Assembly (NCBI GenBank): GCA_017477805.1 | Contig: JAFUUM010000120.1 | Coordinates: forward strand, 1 to 6,145 | DNA length: 6,145 nucleotides | Source: Lachnospiraceae bacterium | GTDB taxonomy: Bacteria > Bacillota > Clostridia > Lachnospirales > Lachnospiraceae | Direction: 5' to 3' | In this document: one piece after another, positions 1 through 5,680 of the stretch | How the letters are laid out: each line of letters opens with the position of its first letter | Numbering within the stretch: the stretch's first letter is position 1 | Made by a program: the position numbers and the translations under genes | Notes under the pieces: model-generated | Databases searched by the model: none | Seen by the model: only the letters and a program-made list of their open reading frames with translations | Told to the model about the DNA's origin: nothing

Positions 1-1330
1 GGGCTTCTTCGTCCAGGTTCTCCAGAGCGCACAGGATGGGCAGTCTTCCCACAAACTCGGGGATCATGCCGAATTTCTTGACATCCTCCACCGTCGCCTT
101 GGTGAGGATGTTCTTTTCCTTATCGAACTTATCCTTTAATTCCGCGGAAAAACCGATGCCGGTCTGCTTGGAAAGCCGCTGTTTTACAACCTCCTCAAGG
201 CCCGGGAAGGCTCCGCCGCAGATCAAGAGGATGTTTCTGGTCTTTACGGTGGCAAGAGGTACCATGGCATTCTTGCTGTTGGCTCCCACGGGAACCTCCA
301 CATTGGCTCCCTCTAAGAGCTTTAACAGGCCCTGCTGAACGGACTCGCCGCTGACATCTCTGGATGTGGTGTTCTTTTTCTTTGCGATCTTATCGATCTC
401 ATCGATGAAGATGATACCGGTCTCGGCCTTTTCCACATCGTTATCCGCTGCCGCAAGGAGCTTGGATACCACGCTCTCGATGTCATCACCGATATAGCCG
501 GCCTCTGTCAGCGTGGTTGCATCTGCGATGGCAAGGGGCACCTTCAGCATCTTCGCCAGGGTCTGGACCATGTAGGTCTTACCGGAACCGGTGGGGCCCA
601 GCATGAGGATGTTGGACTTTTCGATCTCGATCTCGTCCATGGTATCGGTGGCAACACGCTTATAGTGGTTATAAACCGCCACGGAAAGGATCTTCTTGGC
701 CTGTTCCTGCCCGATGACATACTCATCCAGCTGTGCCTTGATCTTGTGCGGTGCCGGCAGATCCTTTAATTCAATGGGGGGCTTGGGTTTTCCGGACTTT
801 TTCTTTAATTTCTGACGGCCGGGCATACCACCCATATTCTGAAGGTCCGCCAGATTGATAAAACTGATACCGCCGGGGAAAGGGCGCCCGCCGGGACGGG
901 GACCTTCCGGTTTTTTCTCTTTTTCAGGGTTCTCCTCATCCGGACTATCCGGCTCGGATGCAGAATGCTCCGATCCATCCTCGGATCCGGATTCCACGGA
1001 AGTCTCTGCCTGGCTGCCCTCGGGATCCCCGGAAGGCCCCTCGCTGCCACTGCCTGGAACACTTCCCATCATACCGGGTCCAAACAAACCTCCGAACATG
1101 GAAGGATCAAAGTTTCCTCCAAAAAGGTTCGCCATTCCGGGCGGGAACAGGTTCCCAAGATCCATATTGCTGATGGAGTCAAGGCTCTTTCTCATGCAAT
1201 CGGAGCAGATGCACATATTGTTGGGAGGAAGATGCATCATCTTTCCGGCCTTACTCTCCGGTCTGTGGCAGGAAAAGCAGACTTCCTCGTAATTATCTTC
1301 GTTTTTCTTATCATCAAACTGATCTGACAT
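1..1330 (-). CDS. clpX: ClpX-like AAA+ unfoldase with long linker, C-terminus cut by window edge
   Basis: Family role: a hexameric ATP-driven unfoldase that feeds proteins to the ClpP peptidase in the cytoplasm. 443 codons are visible. An N-terminal zinc finger (C18-x2-C21, C42-x2-C45) is followed by a long linker (about 46-190) and then the AAA+ core: DEYVIGQ near 202, Walker A GPTGSGKT at 245-252, pore-loop tyrosine Y279 in GYIGDD, Walker B IDEID with D310/E311, RDVSGESVQQ, ClpP-docking IGF at 392-394, and the arginine-finger segment PEFVGRLP with R429. Roughly 95-100 C-terminal residues, including sensor II, lie beyond the left edge. The start at 1330 has AGGAG 7 nt upstream and places the zinc finger at the expected place. 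Two oddities: the linker is about 125 residues longer than in E. coli ClpX, and the usual GGRKHP loop reads VGANSKNAM. It could be the only ClpX or a second paralogue; no clpP is in view. Family assignment is firm, the exact role is not. Confidence 0.88.
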   Translation of the reverse strand, partial: MSDQFDDKKNEDNYEEVCFSCHRPESKAGKMMHLPPNNMCICSDCMRKSLDSISNMDLGNLFPPGMANLFGGNFDPSMFGGLFGPGMMGSVPGSGSEGPSGDPEGSQAETSVESGSEDGSEHSASEPDSPDEENPEKEKKPEGPRPGGRPFPGGISFINLADLQNMGGMPGRQKLKKKSGKPKPPIELKDLPAPHKIKAQLDEYVIGQEQAKKILSVAVYNHYKRVATDTMDEIEIEKSNILMLGPTGSGKTYMVQTLAKMLKVPLAIADATTLTEAGYIGDDIESVVSKLLAAADNDVEKAETGIIFIDEIDKIAKKKNTTSRDVSGESVQQGLLKLLEGANVEVPVGANSKNAMVPLATVKTRNILLICGGAFPGLEEVVKQRLSKQTGIGFSAELKDKFDKEKNILTKATVEDVKKFGMIPEFVGRLPILCALENLDEEA

Positions 1331-1337
1331 AACTGAT

Positions 1338-1342
1338 CTCCT
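1338..1342 (-). promoter_or_regulatory. Ribosome binding site of the clpX-like gene
   Basis: AGGAG on the minus strand, 7 nt before the ATG at 1330. It decides the start of this gene. It lies directly after the 3' arm of the inverted repeat at 1348-1386. Confidence 0.75.
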
Positions 1343-1347
1343 GTTAT

Positions 1348-1386
1348 AAAAGCGCCAATACTTGAATTATAAGCATTGGCGCTTTT
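1348..1386 (-). terminator. 12-bp inverted repeat, intrinsic terminator after glmS
   Basis: Perfect 12-bp inverted repeat: AAAAGCGCCAAT on the minus strand at 1386-1375 and ATTGGCGCTTTT at 1359-1348, with a 15-nt loop. The hairpin sits about 40 nt after the glmS stop codon and its 3' arm ends in TTTT followed by ATAA. The U-tract is short and the loop large, so termination may be partial. The arms begin with A's and end with T's, so the structure could also work on the opposite strand. Confidence 0.65.
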
Positions 1387-1394
1387 CATTACAA
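1366..1394 (-). promoter_or_regulatory. Vegetative promoter of the clpX-like gene
   Basis: On the minus strand the -35 box is TTGTAA (1389-1394), the spacer is exactly 17 bp, and the -10 box is a perfect TATAAT (1366-1371). The predicted start of transcription is an A near 1359, giving a leader of about 29 nt that contains the AGGAG site. The spacer overlaps the 5' arm of the terminator hairpin and the -10 box lies in its loop. RNA made here would carry only the 3' arm and could not form the hairpin. The call rests on consensus match and spacing only. Confidence 0.6.
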
Positions 1395-1427
1395 TCGAGA
1401 TATCATTAAAAAACTGTGAAGAAAGCA

Positions 1428-3296
1428 TTACTCAACGGTAACGGACTTCGCAAGGTTTCTGGGCTTATCCACATCCAGACCTCTGGCTACGGATACATAG
1501 TACCCAAGGAGCTGCAGGGGCACCACCATAAGGGAACCAACAAAATGCTTGTCCATCTTCGGCACGTAGGTCACAAACTCTGCCGTATCTTCGATCTCGT
1601 AGTTGCCGTAACTGGTCAGGCCCATGAGATAAGCGCCTCTGGCCTTACATTCCACCATGTTGGAAACGGTCTTTTCAAAGAGATCATCCTGACCGAGAAG
1701 TCCCACCACAAGGGTACCGTTCTCAATGAGGCTGATGGTACCGTGCTTTAATTCGCCGGCAGCATAGGCCTCGGAGTGGATGTAGGAGATCTCCTTCATC
1801 TTCAGGCTCCCCTCAAGACCGATGGCATAATCAATGCCTCTTCCGATAAAGAAGATATCTTTTGCGTTGGCGATCTTTGCAGCAAACCACTGGAGTCTTT
1901 CCTTGTCATCCAGGATCTTCTGGATGCACTCGGGGATCCTCTGGATCTCCTTTAAGTAAGTCTGATAGGTATCCTCATCCAGCATACCTCTGACACTCGC
2001 CAGTTCCAGTGCAAACAGATAGCAGGCCACCAGCTGGCAGCTGTATGCCTTCGTCGTTGCAACGGAGATCTCGGGACCTGCCACGGTATAGAGACAATAA
2101 TCCGCTTCTCTGGCAATGGAAGAACCTACGACATTAACAATAGCCAGGGTCTTTACCCCTCTGCTCTTGGCTTCTCTGAGAGCTGCCAGGGAATCTGCCG
2201 TCTCACCGGACTGAGAGATGACGATGACCAGGTTATTAGGATCCAAAATGGGCTTTCTGTAACGGAATTCGGAAGCCAGTTCCACCCGGACGGGGATCCT
2301 TGCAAGATCCTCGCACACATACTGGGTAGCCATGCCCACATGCCAGGCGGAACCGCAGGCAACGATGGTCACACCCGTCAGTGATTTCAGAGCCTCTGCA
2401 TCCAGTCCGATCTCGGAGAAGTCCACCTTGTCCTTCTTTACAAGAGAACGGATGGTATCCGCAACGGCCTTGGGCTGTTCGTGGATCTCCTTCATCATGA
2501 AGTGCTCGAAACCGCCTCTTTCGGCAGCTTCTGCGGTGTATTTGATCTCCACCAGCTCTTTTTCGATGACATCGCCGTTCAGGTCATAGAATTCAGCCTT
2601 ACCGGGCTGGATCCTTGCCATCTCGTTATTGCCGATATAATAAACATTCTTGGTATGGTTCAGGATCGCAGGAACATCGGAAGCCACAAAGGTCTCGCCG
2701 CCGGCCACGCCGATGATCATGGGGCTGTCTTTTCTTGCCACATAGATCTCGTCGGGGTAATCCGCAAACATGACTTCCAGTGCATAGGAGCCGCGGATCC
2801 TCACCATACTCTTGGCAAGGGCATCGATGGGGCCCACTTTGTATTTCTTGTAATAGTAGTCCACCAGCTTGATGGCTACTTCCGTATCGGTATCGCTGTA
2901 GAAAACGTAACCGTTCTTGATGAGCTTTTCCTTTAATTCCTGGTAGTTCTCGATGATACCGTTATGAACACCCACCACCTCGGACTCTACGGGGCCGGAA
3001 GCGGATCCGGTACAGTTGCCGGAAACATGGGGATGTGCATTGACCTGAGAGGGGCCTCCGTGGGTTGCCCATCTGGTATGGCCGATACCGCAGCAGCCCT
3101 TCACGGCCTTGCCGTCATCGGTCTTTTCTTCCAGGTTTTTCAGCCGTCCCACAGCCTTTACCACTTCAGCCATGTTCTTCCCGTCTCTGACGGCGATCCC
3201 GGCGGAGTCATAACCTCTGTATTCCAGCTTGGACAGTCCTTCCAAAAGGACAGGCGCCGCCTGGTGTTTTCCGACAAATCCTACTATTCCGCACAT
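1428..3296 (-). CDS. glmS: Glutamine--fructose-6-phosphate aminotransferase (isomerizing), GlmS
   Basis: Makes glucosamine-6-phosphate from fructose-6-phosphate and glutamine, the first committed step to UDP-GlcNAc for peptidoglycan and wall polymers; cytoplasmic. With the start at 3296 the protein has 622 residues. Cys2 becomes the N-terminal nucleophile after Met removal (MCGIVGFVG), which rules out the in-frame start seven codons upstream at 3317; AGGAG lies 8 nt before the chosen ATG. The glutaminase domain shows HTRWATHG (73-80), HNGIIENY (111-118) and SDTDTE (134-139). Two SIS sugar-isomerase domains follow, with ACGSAWHVG (313-321), SQSGETADS (361-369), HSEAYAAGELKHG (507-519) and the conserved end LAKSVTVE with K617. 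About 13 extra residues near 93-106 make it longer than the usual roughly 608. The start overlaps the upstream glycosyltransferase gene by 13 nt, which suggests translational coupling. No glmS ribozyme is present directly upstream. Confidence 0.98.
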   Translation of the reverse strand: MCGIVGFVGKHQAAPVLLEGLSKLEYRGYDSAGIAVRDGKNMAEVVKAVGRLKNLEEKTDDGKAVKGCCGIGHTRWATHGGPSQVNAHPHVSGNCTGSASGPVESEVVGVHNGIIENYQELKEKLIKNGYVFYSDTDTEVAIKLVDYYYKKYKVGPIDALAKSMVRIRGSYALEVMFADYPDEIYVARKDSPMIIGVAGGETFVASDVPAILNHTKNVYYIGNNEMARIQPGKAEFYDLNGDVIEKELVEIKYTAEAAERGGFEHFMMKEIHEQPKAVADTIRSLVKKDKVDFSEIGLDAEALKSLTGVTIVACGSAWHVGMATQYVCEDLARIPVRVELASEFRYRKPILDPNNLVIVISQSGETADSLAALREAKSRGVKTLAIVNVVGSSIAREADYCLYTVAGPEISVATTKAYSCQLVACYLFALELASVRGMLDEDTYQTYLKEIQRIPECIQKILDDKERLQWFAAKIANAKDIFFIGRGIDYAIGLEGSLKMKEISYIHSEAYAAGELKHGTISLIENGTLVVGLLGQDDLFEKTVSNMVECKARGAYLMGLTSYGNYEIEDTAEFVTYVPKMDKHFVGSLMVVPLQLLGYYVSVARGLDVDKPRNLAKSVTVE

Positions 3297-4246
3297 ACTG
3301 TTTTCTCCTTTTCCCACTTCCTTTGAAAATAGGCCTTGTTTCCGGTCTTTTTCAGGATGCTTTTATGGGATGATCTTTGATAGCCTTTCCCGGCTCTGTA
3401 GCCGAGATATTTGCAGCCGCTCTGCCAAATGAGTTTCGGGATCAGATACCCCTTTCCCTTTTTGACAAGATAGGCGGCGGTCTGTTTTACCAGTTTCTTT
3501 CCTTCCGACTCCGAGGGGACCCCCTCAAAGACCTCCGGATGTTCCGCCTGGGATACCCCCAGGTCAAAGTTTCTGTGATACTGCTGCCGTCCCGAGTATT
3601 GATGGGAATGATACACTCTTGCATCCGCTGCGTAGGCGATGCCATATCCTTTCCGGATACAGTTTCCGGCATAGATCATATCTTCATTGAAAATGGCCTG
3701 CGTGGCAAAGCCGCCCATCTCATCATACACGCTTCTTTTATAGGCCGCGCACACATTGGAGCAAAAGAAAGTCTTGATCCCATGGGTGCTTAAGTCTTTG
3801 GCATACCGCACATACCCGGTCTCCGGATAATTAAACGCTCTGGTATAGCATTCTATCACACCTGCATCCGCTTTCGGAAGCTGTCTGGCGTAGGCTGCGG
3901 CAATATCCGCCTTTGCTTCAAGGGCTTTTACCAGGTTTTCGATCAGCTCCGTATCTGCCGGTACCGCATCCTGGGTCATGCACACAAAGACTTTCGCCTT
4001 TGACCGTTCTATGGCTTCCCGCCTGGTTCCACCATGGTCAAATTCCTGTGCCGTCACGTGAAAGACCGACAATTCAGGGTAACAGGACTCCTTCGGATGC
4101 TCCCGTTCAAATTGCTCCCAATAGGGCTTTTCCGTATTGGCCAGGATCACTTTTCCGATGTGGTCCGACATCTGATGAAGTTTTGTCAGGAGTGTTGCAA
4201 ACTCCTCTCCCGGCTTATATACCGGGATAATAATATCAACCGTCAT
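3284..4246 (-). CDS. Family 2 glycosyltransferase, rhamnosyltransferase-like
   Basis: 320 residues. A GT-A fold glycosyltransferase that transfers a sugar from a nucleotide donor, probably to a lipid-linked glycan at the inner face of the membrane. Visible features are the N-terminal strand DIIIPVYKPGEEF (4-16), FDHGGTR (69-75), TQDAVPAD (91-98) in the place of the usual DxD metal site, FNEDM with the likely catalytic acidic pair (186-190), and HSHQYS followed by RNFDLG (213-230). The FDHGGTR/TQDA/HSH set is what I associate with rhamnosyltransferase-type GT2 enzymes, but donor and acceptor cannot be fixed from sequence. The tail from about 250 is Lys/Arg rich and may hold the protein at the membrane. 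The start is constrained by an in-frame TAA two codons upstream; the only GGAG is 16 nt away, so initiation looks weak. The end overlaps glmS by 13 nt. Confidence 0.88.
   Translation of the reverse strand: MTVDIIIPVYKPGEEFATLLTKLHQMSDHIGKVILANTEKPYWEQFEREHPKESCYPELSVFHVTAQEFDHGGTRREAIERSKAKVFVCMTQDAVPADTELIENLVKALEAKADIAAAYARQLPKADAGVIECYTRAFNYPETGYVRYAKDLSTHGIKTFFCSNVCAAYKRSVYDEMGGFATQAIFNEDMIYAGNCIRKGYGIAYAADARVYHSHQYSGRQQYHRNFDLGVSQAEHPEVFEGVPSESEGKKLVKQTAAYLVKKGKGYLIPKLIWQSGCKYLGYRAGKGYQRSSHKSILKKTGNKAYFQRKWEKEKTVCAE
3305..3309 (-). promoter_or_regulatory. Ribosome binding site of glmS, inside the upstream gene
   Basis: AGGAG on the minus strand, 8 nt before the ATG at 3296. It lies within the last codons of the glycosyltransferase gene and supports the MCGIVG start over the longer reading. 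Confidence 0.8.
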
Positions 4247-4257
4247 CTTTTAATATG

Positions 4258-4279
4258 CTTTTCTCCGATAAAAGAGAAA
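4258..4279 (-). promoter_or_regulatory. Possible hairpin over the glycosyltransferase ribosome binding site
   Basis: The U-rich run after the terminator can pair with the only GGAG upstream of the glycosyltransferase. UUUCUC (4279-4274) matches GAGAAA (4265-4260); alternatively CUUUU (4274-4270) matches AAAAG (4262-4258) with GGAG in the loop. Either fold is short and AU-rich. Shown by base pairing only; function is a guess. Confidence 0.25.
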
Positions 4280-4311
4280 CCGTACTGACCGGCGCCTGCC
4301 AGCCAGTACGG
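4270..4311 (-). terminator. Strong intrinsic terminator after the LCP gene
   Basis: On the minus strand CCGTACTG (4311-4304) pairs with CAGTACGG (4287-4280). The inner bases GCTGGC and GCCGGT extend this to a 14-bp stem with two G-U pairs and an AGGC loop. It is followed by the U-rich run UUUCUCUUUU (4279-4270). It lies 20-60 nt after the LCP stop codon and should end most transcripts coming from the right. I found no convincing promoter between it and the glycosyltransferase start, so the next two genes depend on read-through or on a promoter inside the LCP gene. Confidence 0.75.
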
Positions 4312-4331
4312 CGTATTCATTTCTGTATTCA

Positions 4332-5588
4332 TTATTGTCCCAGATAGGTCGCAACCTTGCTGCTTGCTTCCTGACTGATCTTCTTTACGTCACTACTGGG
4401 TTCATAGTTTTCCTCGCCGAAGAGGAAACCGTGGAGCCATACAACGTTTGACTCGATGTCTTTTGCGATAACGCTGCTGCCCACAGAGCCCAGGGTACCG
4501 GTGGTACGCATGCTCTCGTTGGGGAAACCGTCATCTCCGATGATACTGTAGGAAGAAATATCCTTAGCAATATCAAGCAGTTCCGTGAGGTCCATGGAAG
4601 TATAGACCATCTTGCCGTCAAAAACTGCATTGGCAGCTGCCGTCAGCTTTGCAAAATCAGAGGTTTTCGCTGTATCCATGATGGCATTCAGGACATTTCT
4701 CTGTCTCTCCGCACGCCTGAAGTCATCGCCTCTGGTGTAACGGATACGGCAGTATGCCGTTGCCTGGATACCGTCAAGTTTCTGATAGCCTGCAGAAGTG
4801 ACCGGTGTATAGGTGGTCTTTAAGTCCTCTGCGATACAGTACTGATAGTCATTGAGGAAAGAGATCTCCTCGGGCTGTACATCGATATAGACACCGCCCA
4901 GAGCATTGATCACCGAGGAAAGTCCTTCAAAACCTACCGTAACAAAATCGGTGATGTTCAGGTCCATGTTGGTGTTGAGCATGTTCAGGGCCTGCTGGGG
5001 ACCGCCCTTGGCGTATGCGGAGTTGGCTTTATTATAGGTATCGTTACCAATGTTCAGGTAAGTATCTCTGTATACGGATACCAGTTTTACGGTGTGATCA
5101 TCCAGATTGATGTTCGCAAGGATGATGGTATCTGTTCTGGTGTTCTTGGTCAGGGCACCGGTACGTGAGTCCACACCGAAGAGGGCGATGGTCCGATATC
5201 CCTTCATCTCTTCGTTGGTCTCTACCGCTGCGTTGACCTCGATATCTTCTTCCTTGATATCCACCTTACCCACTTTTTCTACGCGGGTAACCACATAAAG
5301 GATACCGATCACGGCCACCAGCGCCACGATCTCCGCAAGGAAGATGATGATCCGAAGGGCTCTCTTGCCGCCCTTTTTCTTCTTTTTGGAGTTGGTTCCT
5401 TTCTTATGAGAAGAAGCACCGTTTGTACGGGTTCTGGTTCCGGTGGGAGCACTGCCCGCAGGTCTTTTCTTACGGTGCTGGCCGGAAGGTGCGCTGCCGG
5501 CCGGCCGTCTCTGGCCGTTTCCGGAAGGTTTCTTCTTCCGGGGCCGTTCTTCTACGTAATATTCCTCGTCATCGTAATTTGATGTCAT
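4332..5588 (-). CDS. LytR-CpsA-Psr (LCP) family wall-polymer phosphotransferase
   Basis: 418 residues. LCP enzymes move lipid-linked anionic or secondary wall polymers onto peptidoglycan outside the membrane. Residues 1-76 form a cytoplasmic tail rich in Lys, Arg, Gly and Ser. One membrane helix spans about 78-100, and the catalytic domain (from about 131) is extracellular. Its motifs are GVDSR (138-142), RTDT (151-154), SVYRDT (171-176), LGGVYIDV (230-237) and the arginine-rich RIRYTRGDDFRRAERQR (281-297), which matches the pyrophosphate-binding set of the family. C251 and C280 are the only cysteines in the outer domain and could form a disulphide. The start at 5588 is favoured because an in-frame TGA lies three codons upstream; an AAAGG site lies 11 nt before it. 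It sits between an initiating sugar transferase and a glycosyltransferase, so its substrate is probably the glycopolymer made by this cluster. Confidence 0.93.
   Translation of the reverse strand: MTSNYDDEEYYVEERPRKKKPSGNGQRRPAGSAPSGQHRKKRPAGSAPTGTRTRTNGASSHKKGTNSKKKKKGGKRALRIIIFLAEIVALVAVIGILYVVTRVEKVGKVDIKEEDIEVNAAVETNEEMKGYRTIALFGVDSRTGALTKNTRTDTIILANINLDDHTVKLVSVYRDTYLNIGNDTYNKANSAYAKGGPQQALNMLNTNMDLNITDFVTVGFEGLSSVINALGGVYIDVQPEEISFLNDYQYCIAEDLKTTYTPVTSAGYQKLDGIQATAYCRIRYTRGDDFRRAERQRNVLNAIMDTAKTSDFAKLTAAANAVFDGKMVYTSMDLTELLDIAKDISSYSIIGDDGFPNESMRTTGTLGSVGSSVIAKDIESNVVWLHGFLFGEENYEPSSDVKKISQEASSKVATYLGQ
5439..5507 (-). repeat. Nine-residue tandem-like repeat in the LCP tail
   Basis: RPAGSAPSG (residues 28-36, bases 5507-5481) is nearly repeated as RPAGSAPTG (residues 42-50, bases 5465-5439), 42 bases apart. 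The DNA copies differ at several third positions, so the peptide is kept better than the DNA. It lies in the predicted cytoplasmic tail. Confidence 0.6.
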
Positions 5589-5627
5589 TTTCGATCAAAC
5601 CTTTCTGCTCAAAAAAATACTCTAACA

Positions 5628-5656
5628 AGTATACAGATGTTCTGACCTGATGAAAA
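5628..5656 (-). promoter_or_regulatory. Probable promoter of the LCP gene
   Basis: On the minus strand TTTTCA (5651-5656), a 17-bp spacer and TATACT (5628-5633) give a -35/-10 pair matching consensus at 4 of 6 and 5 of 6 positions. The predicted start is an A near 5621, about 32 nt before the LCP start codon. No clear terminator separates it from the sugar transferase gene, so read-through from the right is also likely. Confidence 0.45.
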
Positions 5657-5680
5657 GGTTTTCCCTGAATAAAATTTTTC

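Noticed and set aside
855..1292. Open frame of 145 codons on the plus strand, Pro/Gly/Ser rich
   Set aside because: It is the complement of the low-complexity ClpX linker, and its composition simply mirrors that linker. The minus-strand frame is continuous with the zinc finger and the AAA+ domain.
2481..2936. Open frame of 151 codons on the plus strand
   Set aside because: It lies fully antisense to glmS, whose frame is certain, has no convincing ribosome binding site and its product resembles no family I know. Long antisense open frames are common opposite genes of this codon use.
120..2950. Recurring CTTTAATTC words (near 133, 764, 803, 1746 and 2931)
   Set aside because: On the minus strand most of them encode Glu-Leu-Lys or similar with the organism's preferred codons (GAA TTA AAG), and all lie inside genes. 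They are codon bias, not an interspersed repeat or regulatory site.
2270..3010. Clustered GGATCC palindromes inside glmS
   Set aside because: They fall at different codons that fit the GlmS protein sequence (for example Arg-Ile-Arg and Gly-Ser). No spacing pattern or flanking similarity suggests a repeat element.
3297..3317. Alternative upstream start of glmS adding seven residues (MGKGENS)
   Set aside because: GlmS needs Cys directly after the initiator Met, and a good AGGAG lies 8 nt before the ATG at 3296.
5657..5680. A terminator between the sugar transferase and LCP genes
   Set aside because: The region is AT-rich with an AAAATTTT palindrome nearby, but I found no GC-rich stem followed by a U-run.
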